A stretch of DNA of 64,000 nucleotides from Pseudomonas taiwanensis (GTDB lineage: Bacteria > Pseudomonadota > Gammaproteobacteria > Pseudomonadales > Pseudomonadaceae): contig NZ_QJRF01000040.1 in NCBI RefSeq assembly GCF_013393345.1, forward strand, positions 248,001 through 312,000, in the 5' to 3' direction. A program made the translations under genes and the position numbers. Under the pieces are notes generated by a model. That model was not told the DNA's origin. It saw only the letters and a program-made list of their open reading frames with translations, and made no database searches. Positions 44,448 through 52,125 of this stretch are shown piece after piece (the stretch's first letter is position 1; every line of letters starts with the position of its first letter).

Positions 44448-44792
44448 GGCGTTTCTCCGGATACGTTGCGCGACCAAGGCGCGCTGGGCTTGCCACAAGG
44501 GCTATTGGGACCCTGGAGCGAGGCGCCTGGGCTGGCCTCGTTCGGGTGTGGCCATTTCGCCTCAGCCGTGTATCCGTGACGTATCTGGAGGGAAAAGCAT
44601 TTGTAAGCGACTCGATGAAGATCGGGGCCTGGATACATTGGGATACGTCCTGCACCTACCCGCGCGTCAACGGGGATTTCACGGCACCCGTTGCAGGTCA
44701 TTCCAGCCCTTGCCCGAGCATTCGCCCTGACCTATTGACATTAAAGTTAACTTTAAACTTAGGATTCTGGCTCCGCAGAAGAGGAGCTACCG
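44448..44792. other. Divergent promoter region of bufA and the OYE gene
   Basis: This 345-base gap holds the MerR-type OYE promoter near its right end (44735-44765) and four copies of GGATAC/GTATCC (44459-44464, 44570-44575, 44631-44636, 44641-44646) on the bufA side. The repeated hexamer may be a binding site for the bufA regulator. No small gene is credible here. Confidence 0.5.
44735..44765 (+). promoter_or_regulatory. MerR-family-type promoter with palindromic 19-base spacer
   Basis: TTGACA (44735-44740) and TAGGAT (44760-44765) are separated by 19 bases, longer than the sigma-70 optimum. The spacer contains the perfect palindrome TTAAAGTTAACTTTAA (44741-44756). This is the layout of MerR-family activated promoters (SoxR, NmlR/AdhR type), 28 bases before the OYE start. 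Confidence 0.7.
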
Positions 44793-46022
44793 ATGAGCCT
44801 GTTCGAACCACTTGCACTGCCCAATGGCGCCCGGATACCCAACCGCCTGGCCAAGGCGGCCATGGAAGAAAACATGGCCGACGATAACCATGCGCCGTCC
44901 GCAGAGCTGCTGCGCCTCTACCAGCATTGGGCCGATGGTGGTGCCGGCCTGATCATCACCGGCAATGTGATGGTGGATGGCCGCGCCATGACCGGCCCCG
45001 GTGGCGTGGTGCTGGAAACGGACAGCCACCTCGAGCGCTTCCGGTGCTGGGCTGAGGTCGCCCGCTCGCGTGGTGCCCAGGTCTGGATGCAGATCAACCA
45101 TCCGGGTCGACAGACACCGGCCGCCCTGGGCCAGCCGACCCTGGCACCCTCCGCCGTGCCGCTGGACCTGGGCAAGTTCTCCAACCAGTTCCGTGTGCCC
45201 CGCGAAATGTCCGAAGCGGATATCAAGGACGTGCGCAGTCGCTTCGTCACTGCCGCGCAACTGGCCGAACGCAGCGGATTCAACGGCGTACAGATTCACG
45301 CCGCGCATGGCTACCTGCTGAGCCAGTTCCTCTCGCCGATCAGCAACAAGCGCCAGGATCGCTGGGGCGGTTCCATCGAGAATCGCGCACGCCTGCTCAT
45401 CGACATCGTCCAGGGCGTACGTGACGCGGTGTCGCCGGGGTTCGTGGTGTCGGTGAAACTGAACTCGGCGGACTTCCAGCGCGGCGGCTTCAGCCCGGAG
45501 GATGCGCGCAGTGTGGTCGCCATGCTCAACGAGCATCGGGTGGACCTGGTCGAGCTATCCGGTGGCAGCTATGAAGCCCCGGCCATGCAAGGCCAGGCTC
45601 GCGATGGCCGCACCCTCGCCCGCGAGGCCTACTTCCTCGAATTCGCTGAAAGCATCGCAGCCATTGCGCGGATGCCTTTGATGGTCACCGGCGGTATCCG
45701 GCGGCGCGCCGTGGCGGAGAAAGTCATCCAGAGCGGGATCGCCCTGGCCGGAATGGCCACGGCGCTGTCCATCAATCCGAATCTGCCGCGGGAGTGGTCG
45801 AACGGTGGCGACAGCGCCCCTGCCCTGCGCCCCATCACCTGGAAGAACAAGACCCTCGGCGCCATGGCCAACATGGCGGTGGTGAAGTACCAGTTGCAAC
45901 GGTTGAGCAAGGGGCGCGCTACGCGACCGAATGTTTCGCCGCTGCTCGCCCTGCTGGGGCAGCAGGTTTCGACCTCGACCCGGACGCGGCGCTACCGCCG
46001 CTGGATCGCCGGGCGGAACTGA
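44793..46022 (+). CDS. NADH:flavin oxidoreductase, Old Yellow Enzyme family
   Basis: 409-residue FMN enzyme of the OYE superfamily, in the longer NADH:flavin oxidoreductase group. Visible features are LFEPLALPNGARIPNRLAKAAMEENMA (flavin-domain start), QINHPGRQTP, and the substrate/FMN segment GVQIHAAHGYLLSQFLSP with the paired His region of the active site. The family block NKRQDRWGGSIENRARLL, VKLNSADF, and GGIRRRAVAEKVI with the phosphate-binding loop follow. It reduces activated C=C bonds or nitro/quinone substrates. GAGGAG precedes ATG 44793. The MerR-type promoter suggests induction by electrophilic, aldehyde or redox stress; no merR gene is adjacent. Confidence 0.92.
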   Translation: MSLFEPLALPNGARIPNRLAKAAMEENMADDNHAPSAELLRLYQHWADGGAGLIITGNVMVDGRAMTGPGGVVLETDSHLERFRCWAEVARSRGAQVWMQINHPGRQTPAALGQPTLAPSAVPLDLGKFSNQFRVPREMSEADIKDVRSRFVTAAQLAERSGFNGVQIHAAHGYLLSQFLSPISNKRQDRWGGSIENRARLLIDIVQGVRDAVSPGFVVSVKLNSADFQRGGFSPEDARSVVAMLNEHRVDLVELSGGSYEAPAMQGQARDGRTLAREAYFLEFAESIAAIARMPLMVTGGIRRRAVAEKVIQSGIALAGMATALSINPNLPREWSNGGDSAPALRPITWKNKTLGAMANMAVVKYQLQRLSKGRATRPNVSPLLALLGQQVSTSTRTRRYRRWIAGRN

Positions 46023-46067
46023 CGGCGTGCACGGGCCATGGGCGATCTCATGGCCCGTGCCACACCC

Positions 46068-46502
46068 TCAGACGGCAGCCTTGGCTTCCGCCAGATAGGC
46101 GCCCAGACGTCGTCCCATTTCTGCGCCGAGGGCCTGCAGGCCGCTCATGGGGCGAACCATCACCTCGAAATCGACGATCTTGCCCTGCTCGTCGAAGTGG
46201 ATCATGTCGATACCCTTCAGCTCGCGGCCATCGACGTGTGCGCTGAACTCCAGCACGACACCAAGGCCATCGGCGGTCGCCAGCTGGCGGTGATAGGTGA
46301 AATCGTTGAACACCTTGAGCACGGTATTGAGGATGGTCGAGACCACCATTGGCCCCGGATAAGGGGTGTGCGCCATGGGCGAGCGGAACACCACATTCGG
46401 CGCCAGCAATTCCGGCAGCGCGGAAAGATCCTGCTGCTCGACCATCTCGTGCCAGCGTTGCAGCGAGGCAGCGGCCTGGGGTTGCAGGTTCAGTTCGGAC
46501 AT
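46068..46502 (-). CDS. SnoaL-like/NTF2-fold protein
   Basis: 144-residue single-domain protein of the SnoaL/NTF2-like cone fold, cytoplasmic. An early helix pair (LQRWHEMVEQQDLSALPELLAPNVVFRSPMAHTPYPG) is followed by strands (FTYHRQLATADGLGVVLEFSAHVDGRELKGIDMIHFDEQGKIVDFEVMVRP). His/Asp residues could form a small ligand pocket, but the activity is unknown. ATG 46502 is chosen since homology to this fold begins there, although the frame is open to 46607. Confidence 0.8.
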   Translation of the reverse strand: MSELNLQPQAAASLQRWHEMVEQQDLSALPELLAPNVVFRSPMAHTPYPGPMVVSTILNTVLKVFNDFTYHRQLATADGLGVVLEFSAHVDGRELKGIDMIHFDEQGKIVDFEVMVRPMSGLQALGAEMGRRLGAYLAEAKAAV

Positions 46503-46658
46503 CGTCACTTCCTCTCGATTTGTTCTTCTGGAAGCCCGACAGGCACGCATCGGCGCAGCACTGTCGGGGGCTGGAAGGACGATACGACCCGGAAATACCC
46601 GGCTCAATGATCGAAAATGACAGCTTTATGATCCGGCCGTACAACTTGCAACGCGCCC

Positions 46659-47159
46659 TCAGTGAGTCGTTCGCGTCACCCGGTAATTCAGCAACTGCGG
46701 ATCATCATCCAGGGCGATCTCGTGCACCGGCCGCTCAAGCTCGGCCAACACGGTGCGCCAGAACGCCAGGGCGATTTCGTCCTGCGGGTAGAAACGCACC
46801 AGCCAGTCGTTGGTTCCGCTGGTCAGCACCTGCGTGGCCACGGCGCGGCCAACACCCTGGCGCCGGTACTTCTTGAGGATGAACAGGTCCGCCAGCTCGA
46901 GGGCATCGATCCCGCGCAGTTCGCTTCGCTCGATCAGCAGGAACCCGGCGATGAACCCGTCCACCAGGATCAGGTGCGCGCTCCAGAGCGCTTCCTGCCA
47001 GTAGCGCGCCAGATGCTCGTCATGGATGTAGAAGCGACCGTCGACTTCAACGTCTTCCTGTTCCCAGTCCGAGGACTCGTAGGCGTAGAACTGATACAGG
47101 TTGCGGATCAGCTCCATGTGCTCGGGGCCGGTTTCGACCAGTTCGATGGCGCCGGTCAT
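46659..47159 (-). CDS. GNAT-family N-acetyltransferase
   Basis: 166-residue acetyltransferase. The acetyl-CoA motif is LADLFILKKYRRQGVGRAVATQVL, containing R-R-x-G-V-G. The earlier strands ARYWQEALWSAHLILVDGFIAGFLLI and the tail WLVRFYPQDEIALAFWRTVLAEL are typical of the fold. The acceptor substrate is unknown. It is divergent from nothing obvious and followed by a short gap to the NTF2-like gene; a REPIN lies upstream. Confidence 0.85.
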   Translation of the reverse strand: MTGAIELVETGPEHMELIRNLYQFYAYESSDWEQEDVEVDGRFYIHDEHLARYWQEALWSAHLILVDGFIAGFLLIERSELRGIDALELADLFILKKYRRQGVGRAVATQVLTSGTNDWLVRFYPQDEIALAFWRTVLAELERPVHEIALDDDPQLLNYRVTRTTH

Positions 47160-47276
47160 GGGCGCTCACCGTGGCAGGGTTTCGGATGCGAAAGGAAGGA
47201 TTGAATCGACGGCATGGACATCTCGGTGCAAGGAAATACGCGGCGCATATTCTTGCAGAAGCCGAGGCGCATTTGT

Positions 47277-47340
47277 GTAGGAGCGAGCTTGCTCGCGAAA
47301 GATCGTGCTCGGGACCCTTCGCGAGCAAGCTCGCTCCTAC
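47277..47340. repeat. REPIN palindromic repeat
   Basis: GTAGGAGCGAGC...GCTCGCTCCTAC pair between the GNAT and cupin genes, same family as at 36633 and 41639. Confidence 0.85.
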
Positions 47341-47375
47341 AAATGCAGCGGCATCACGGACAAGTGCCGCCCCGC

Positions 47376-47792
47376 TTACTCCTCCAACTTCAGCAACGGT
47401 TTACCTTTCTGCACGATGTAGGTCGCCAGCTCCGATGCCTTGTCCTTGCCGACGTTCGTCGCGACATGGGGGGTGCCCGCGGGGATGAACAGGGACTCAC
47501 CCGCCTTGAGGATGACGTTTGGACGCCCTTCCAGTTGGTACTCGAAGGTGCCTGAAATCACGTAGGCGACTTCCGCGCCCGGGTGGGAATGCCGGGGTGA
47601 CACGACGCCCGGTTCGAAGTCCACGCGCACCTGGATGGCTTCGTAGCCGGGTACTTCCAGGTCATGCCGGGTGAGGTCCGTGCGGTGGATGCCGTTCTGC
47701 CAACTGGCCTGGGGCTTTTCCTCATGTGCCTGGGCAAGACCGGTGATCGCCAGCAGTGCCGCAGCGACGGTGAGGGTTCGTAGGTTCAACAT
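47376..47792 (-). CDS. Exported cupin-domain protein
   Basis: 138-residue periplasmic cupin. The signal peptide (MLNLRTLTVAAALLAITGLAQA) precedes a single cupin barrel with the metal-binding motifs PRHSHPGAEVAYVISGTFEYQLEG (two His and one Glu) and AGESLFIPAGTPHVATN (His). It probably binds Fe, Mn or Ni; the substrate is unknown. A divergent or upstream AraC gene lies 135 bases away on the same strand and may regulate it. Confidence 0.85.
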   Translation of the reverse strand: MLNLRTLTVAAALLAITGLAQAHEEKPQASWQNGIHRTDLTRHDLEVPGYEAIQVRVDFEPGVVSPRHSHPGAEVAYVISGTFEYQLEGRPNVILKAGESLFIPAGTPHVATNVGKDKASELATYIVQKGKPLLKLEE

Positions 47793-47927
47793 GGCAGGTG
47801 CCTCCGGGTGAAAGATTGGGTGGCTTCACCCTATCCACGGCATCTGCCGACGTTGTGTCGGGACTCGGCGGCTTCTGAAAGCGCACGTATATGGCAGCGT
47901 GACGGACACACGAATATACAAAGTGGC

Positions 47928-48749
47928 TTACTCCAGCCGCTGTACCCACTCCCTCGGGCTGGCGCCCACCTTGCGGCGGAAGGCCCTGGCCAGGGCGGAT
48001 GGGCTTTCGTAGCCCACCTCGTCGGCGATCAGCGCAATCGGCCGACCTTCCCGCAGACGCTTCTGCGCAAGGCTCACGCGCCAGCTCACCAGGTAATCCG
48101 CCGGCGTGATGCCCACCACCTCGCGGAACTGCGCGGCGAAGCTGGCGCGGGACATGTTGGCGGCCAGGGCGAGATCGGCCACTGACCAGGGTTTCGCGGG
48201 GTCCTCGTGCATCAGGGTCATCGCCTTGGCCAGACGCGGGTTCGCCAACCCTGCCAACATGCCGCCGGACAGTTGGTTGCTGTCCATCAGATGGCGCAGG
48301 AGCTGGATGACCATGAGTTCGAAGAGGCGATCGAGGACGGCTTCGCGCCCGCATTCGTCGCCGAAGGCCTCGCTGAACAGCCAATCGATGATGCCGGCAA
48401 CGCTCGGCACGGAAGACAGGGGCAGCAGCAGGTAATCCGGAAGTGCCCGCGATAACGGGTTGTCGACGCCGCCGTCGAACTCGAGGGTGGCGCACACCAG
48501 CTCAGCGCCGTCCTCGTCGCTGGCGCTCATGCGGTGGGCCAGGGGTCGTCCCATCAACCAGAGGCTCGGCGCATCGACCACAATTCCCTCGCCATGGCTC
48601 GAAGCCAGCGTCACACGTCCTGCGCGCAGCAGGTGCAGATACCCGCGAGGGACATCGCCGGGGTAGGCGGCCACGCCGCAGAAGCCGCCGCTGAAGAAGG
48701 TCGAGGCATGCAGGCTGAAATTGCTCAGCAAGGACGACAGTCGATCCAC
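47928..48749 (-). CDS. AraC-family transcriptional regulator
   Basis: About 273 residues. The N-terminal cupin-like sensing domain (about 5-150) holds SLWLMGRPLAHRM and ELVCATLEFDGG. The C-terminal pair of helix-turn-helix motifs reads KPWSVADLALAANMSRASFAAQFREVVGITPADYLVSWRVSLAQKRL and IALIADEVGYESPSALARAFRRKVGASPREWV. I take the GTG at 48749 (VDRLSSLLS) as start, as members of this subgroup usually begin with this DRLS phrase. An in-frame ATG at 48815 exists but the added residues look non-coding. Possible regulator of the cupin gene downstream. Confidence 0.88.
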   Translation of the reverse strand: MDRLSSLLSNFSLHASTFFSGGFCGVAAYPGDVPRGYLHLLRAGRVTLASSHGEGIVVDAPSLWLMGRPLAHRMSASDEDGAELVCATLEFDGGVDNPLSRALPDYLLLPLSSVPSVAGIIDWLFSEAFGDECGREAVLDRLFELMVIQLLRHLMDSNQLSGGMLAGLANPRLAKAMTLMHEDPAKPWSVADLALAANMSRASFAAQFREVVGITPADYLVSWRVSLAQKRLREGRPIALIADEVGYESPSALARAFRRKVGASPREWVQRLE

Positions 48750-48843
48750 GTGTCTCACCCTGGGACTCAGACGAGCTGGAGCTTTGCTGAGATGACAAGG
48801 GCGTGGCTCATTCAACTCATCCGCGCCCTTGCTCGTGTTGCCG

Positions 48844-49185
48844 TCAGCCCAACTGATCGATCATCACCGTGTTGGTGTACACCAGGCTGCCATCGCTTTC
48901 GCGGTGACCTACCAGGTGGAACAGCCCACGTTCATCGTCCTTGCTGAGAAAGACGCGGAACTGCAGGTCCGAAAGCGAACCGCACTCGCTGGGCGTGACC
49001 AGCTCCATGTGCGCCATGTCGGCATCGATCATCATGTCCGGCTCATGGGTTTGCTGCAGGTGCTCTTCCGCTTCCTCGAGTAGCAGATGATCGGCATTGT
49101 TTAGGTGGAAGTGCAGATCCCCCATCGGAACGGACTTCTCCGCGCCCTGGGGTTTGCACCAGCTCTTGATGGTCAATGTATTCAT
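48844..49185 (-). CDS. Conserved-looking hypothetical protein
   Basis: 113-residue cytoplasmic protein without signal peptide or membrane segment. It is acidic and His/Met-rich in the middle (HFHLNNADHLLLEEAEEHLQQTHEPDMMIDADMAHMELV), then a strand-rich C-terminal half (LQFRVFLSKDDERGLFHLVGHRESDGSLVYTNTVMIDQLG). GGGTTGC lies before the ATG at 49185. I do not recognise the family; codon use and clean start suggest a real gene. It sits between the AraC gene and a divergent two-helix membrane protein. Confidence 0.65.
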   Translation of the reverse strand: MNTLTIKSWCKPQGAEKSVPMGDLHFHLNNADHLLLEEAEEHLQQTHEPDMMIDADMAHMELVTPSECGSLSDLQFRVFLSKDDERGLFHLVGHRESDGSLVYTNTVMIDQLG

Positions 49186-49448
49186 CTAGCAACCCTCCTG
49201 ACTCGTGCGTTGCCACGCCAGCTGTTCAATCAGCAGTTTAGACAAGGACCACCATCTGGACGGGCAAGTCATCGGCCAAGGCCGCGTGCATCAAGGGCTA
49301 CAGGCCTTCGACAAGAATCCCGGATGCTATAATTTTCCAGTGAAAGAACCCTGGATTTTCAGCCAGGGCTCGAGGATAACCATCGGGAATAACGCCATCG
49401 ATTGCGGGAGGCGAACGACCACTTCGAACCAGTATCCGGAGGTGAGTC

Positions 49449-50003
49449 ATGAATAGGCACTACTACATCAGCAACAACCTCGATGACCTGGAAACCCTCG
49501 AGTCCGAACTCGAGGCCAATGGCATCAATACCGAGCAGATCCATGTCCTGAGCGACAAGGACGCCGACGTCGAACAGCACCATCTCCATGATGTGAATTC
49601 CTTCATGAAGCAGGATGTCGTCCACTCCGGCGAGATTGGCGCGCTGATCGGCGTACCACTGGCCGCGCTGGTGCTCCTGGGCGCCTGGCTGGCGGGCTGG
49701 ACCGACACACCGGCAGGATGGGTACCCTTCGTTTTCCTTGCGGTGGTCATCTTGGGCTTCTGCATCTGGGAAGGCGGCTTCTTCGGCATCCAGGTACCCA
49801 ATGCACACTTCCGCAACCTGAAGGAGAAGGTCAAGGAAGGCGAGCACATCTTCTTCGTGGATGTGGACCCGGATCAGGAATCCGTGCTCGACCGGGTCAT
49901 CAATCACCACCCGCAGCTCCGGCTCGCCGGCACCGGCTCCGCCTCGCCGCACTGGATCGTTTCCTGGCTGCATCGGTGGCATCAGTTCAAGCGGACCATC
50001 TAG
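49449..50003 (+). CDS. Two-helix inner-membrane protein of unknown function
   Basis: 184-residue protein. The N-terminal soluble domain (about 1-60; HYYISNNLDDLETLESELEANGINTEQIHVLSDKDADVEQHHLH) resembles the small alpha/beta domain of YflT/GsiB-like stress proteins. Two transmembrane helices follow (about 62-85, IGALIGVPLAALVLLGAWLAGW, and about 92-115, VPFVFLAVVILGFCIWEGGFFG). The second soluble part, EHIFFVDVDPDQESVLDRVINHHPQL, looks like a copy of the first. GGAGG stands before ATG 49449. A role in stress or osmotic sensing is only a guess. Confidence 0.75.
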   Translation: MNRHYYISNNLDDLETLESELEANGINTEQIHVLSDKDADVEQHHLHDVNSFMKQDVVHSGEIGALIGVPLAALVLLGAWLAGWTDTPAGWVPFVFLAVVILGFCIWEGGFFGIQVPNAHFRNLKEKVKEGEHIFFVDVDPDQESVLDRVINHHPQLRLAGTGSASPHWIVSWLHRWHQFKRTI

Positions 50004-50418
50004 GCCCTGGGAGAGGGATTCCCCTACGCAGCCTCTGTAGGAGCGAATTCATTCGCGAAATGACGAGGCACGGAGCCAGCCGATAGCAGCCCTCACCCCA
50101 ACCCTCTCCCAGAGGGAGAGGGGGCTGCCCGTGCCCGGGTTCGGTCCTGTGGGGGCGATTTCAATCGCCAAGCAGGACGCAGTCCTGCCGTAGGTTGGTC
50201 CGAGGAACGAGGCCCAACATTGCGGTACCGCGTGTGTGGTTACGACGCTTGGTGGATGAAAAAAGCGTCATCCACCCTACGGGCCAGCTTCGCTGGCCAA
50301 TCGCAAATGAATTCGCTCCCACAAATGGATCGGCGCAGTCCTGTAGGGGCGAATTCATTCGCCAAGCAGGACGCAGTCCTGCCGCGAATCGTTGGGTTTC
50401 GATTCGCTCTACCGCAAC
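50004..50418. other. Intergenic repeat cluster
   Basis: About 415 bases rich in short palindromic elements: GTAGGAGCGAATTCATTCGC near 50037, CCCTCTCCCAGAGGGAGAGGG near 50103-50124, GGGGCGATTTCAATCGCC near 50152-50170, GGCCAGCTTCGCTGGCC near 50281-50298 and GGGGCGAATTCATTCGCC near 50344-50362. No gene is credible. Several are variants of the 24.5 kb repeat family, with the companion phrase AAGCAGGACGCAGTCCTGCCG twice. Confidence 0.6.
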
Positions 50419-50736
50419 CTACTGCCCCAGGAACGTTCCACGTGTGAAGAGCACGTAATCCGCCTCGGCGGCCATCAGCCCCACCAGCACCAGCAGGCAC
50501 AGCGGCGGCACCAGGATGGCGTAGACCAGTGCCAGGCGCTCCCATGCCATGTGCATGAAGATCGAGACGATCAGACCTGCCTTCAACAGCATCAGGATGA
50601 TGATCATCGACCAGCGGAAATACCCGGTGAAGTGGAAGTAGTCCACCAGGTAGGACAGGGTACTGAGGATGAACAGCAGCCCCCAGATCTTCAGGTACAG
50701 GCTGATCGGATGTTGTTGACCCTGTGCGTGCGCCAT
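50419..50736 (-). CDS. Cytochrome c oxidase subunit IV-family protein
   Basis: 105-residue membrane protein with three hydrophobic helices (about 15-33, 42-63 and 70-90), including SMIIILMLLKAGLIVSIFMHMAWERLALVYAILVPPLCLLVLV, the pattern of bacterial subunit IV (CtaF/CoxD-like). It is the last gene of the oxidase operon, 17 bases after the subunit III gene, and helps stabilise subunit III or the oxidase complex. Confidence 0.85.
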   Translation of the reverse strand: MAHAQGQQHPISLYLKIWGLLFILSTLSYLVDYFHFTGYFRWSMIIILMLLKAGLIVSIFMHMAWERLALVYAILVPPLCLLVLVGLMAAEADYVLFTRGTFLGQ

Positions 50737-50753
50737 CTGATTTCTCCCCTGCT

Positions 50754-51431
50754 CTACCACAGGTAGAAGAACGCGAAGATGAAGACCCAGACCAGGTCCA
50801 CGAAGTGCCAATACAGCCCGGCGATTTCGACGATCTGGTAGTTCCCGCGTTGCTCGTAGTCCCCACGCAGCACCTTGAAGGCCACGGTGCAGAGATAGAT
50901 CACGCCCACCGACACGTGCAGTCCGTGGAAGCCGGTGATCATGAAGAAGCAGGCGCCGAATTGCGCCGCACCCATGGGGTTGCCCCAGGGCCGCACGCCT
51001 TCGGAAATGAGCTTGCTCCATTCGAATGCCTGCATGCCGACGAAGGTGGCGCCACAGGTTGCGGTGGCCAGCATCAGGGCTGCGCAGCGTACCCGTTCGC
51101 GGCGATAGGCGAAGTTCACCGCCATGGCCATGGTGCCGCTGCTGCTGATCAGCACGAAGGTCATGATGGCGATGAGGATCAGGGGAATGCTCGCGCCGCC
51201 GATGGTCAGGGCGAAGACTTCGCTCGGATTGGGCCAGGTGGCGGTGGTGCTGATGCGCACCGACATGTATCCAGTGAGGAAGCAGGTGAAGATGAAGGTG
51301 TCGCTGAGCAGGAAGATCCACATCATCGCCTTGCCCCAGGGCACCTGCTTGAAGGCATCGCGATCCGAGGACCAATCGCTGGCTATGGTGCGCCAGGTGC
51401 TGGGGGCCGCATTTTCCCGTGTAGTCGCCAT
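50754..51431 (-). CDS. Haem-copper oxidase subunit III (CtaE/CyoC type)
   Basis: 225-residue membrane protein with five or more predicted helices. Family features are GKAMMWIFLLSDTFIFTCFLTGYM, the Glu-containing MQAFEWSKLISEGVRPWGNPMGAAQFGACFFMITGFHGLHVSVGVIYLC and AGLYWHFVDLVWVFIFAFFYLW. It helps proton and oxygen access to subunit I. It is separated by only a few bases from a second, more distant subunit III-like gene upstream in the operon. Confidence 0.92.
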   Translation of the reverse strand: MATTRENAAPSTWRTIASDWSSDRDAFKQVPWGKAMMWIFLLSDTFIFTCFLTGYMSVRISTTATWPNPSEVFALTIGGASIPLILIAIMTFVLISSSGTMAMAVNFAYRRERVRCAALMLATATCGATFVGMQAFEWSKLISEGVRPWGNPMGAAQFGACFFMITGFHGLHVSVGVIYLCTVAFKVLRGDYEQRGNYQIVEIAGLYWHFVDLVWVFIFAFFYLW

Positions 51432-51435
51432 GGCC

Positions 51436-52125
51436 TCACCTCAGCCCGCAGAAGGCCGCGATGGCCTGGTAGGTTTCCGGGGTGCTGGTGAGCAGCGCGA
51501 AAAGCACCAGCCACAGCCCCAGCAGGTAGTGCCAGTAGAACGCACACAACGCCATGCCGGTCCGTAGCCGTTCGCTCGGGGCGGGGCGCAACATGCGTAG
51601 CCCGACCATCGCCCAGGCCACTAAGCCACCGGCCAGGTGCACCCCATGCAGGCCGGTCAGCAGATAGAAGAAGCTGTTGGCCGGATTGCCTGAAACGAAG
51701 TACCCAAAGGCGGCGAATTGTTGCCAGACCCAGAGTTGGCCCGCCAGGAATGCCACGGCAAAGGCACCGCCGAGGAGGAACGCCAGACCCGCGGTGCTCG
51801 CCTGGTTGCGTTCCCCAGCGACCTTGGCCCATTGCAGACAGCCGCTGCCGAGTGCCAGCAGCGCTGTATTCACCCAGAGCATCCACGGATGGGCCAACGG
51901 TGCCAACGGATCGGTCAGCGGACGCCAGTCCGAAACCTGGGAGCGGATGATGAAGGCCAGCAGGAACAGCAGAAACAGCGCCGTCACCACGCCCAGGAAC
52001 ACCGCCAGGCCGACTTTCGCGGTGCGGTAGCGTTGCTGTATCGACGCCTCGGGGCCATGGGCGTCGCCCGGACTCCAACCACCGGGCTCGGCACCGCCTG
52101 CGTGTTTCCAGAGTTGCGTGCTCAT
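51436..52125 (-). CDS. Second cytochrome c oxidase subunit III-like protein
   Basis: 229-residue membrane protein with five hydrophobic segments. It shares the subunit III core at PANSFFYLLTGLHGVHLAGGLVAWAMVGLRML and LCAFYWHYLLGLWLVLFALL, but is diverged from the next gene and has a polar N-terminal tail (HAGGAEPGGWSPGDAHGPEAS). Its start overlaps the stop of the subunit I gene by four bases (52122-52125), so translation is coupled. Two subunit III-like genes in one operon are seen in some caa3-type clusters. Confidence 0.88.
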   Translation of the reverse strand: MSTQLWKHAGGAEPGGWSPGDAHGPEASIQQRYRTAKVGLAVFLGVVTALFLLFLLAFIIRSQVSDWRPLTDPLAPLAHPWMLWVNTALLALGSGCLQWAKVAGERNQASTAGLAFLLGGAFAVAFLAGQLWVWQQFAAFGYFVSGNPANSFFYLLTGLHGVHLAGGLVAWAMVGLRMLRPAPSERLRTGMALCAFYWHYLLGLWLVLFALLTSTPETYQAIAAFCGLR

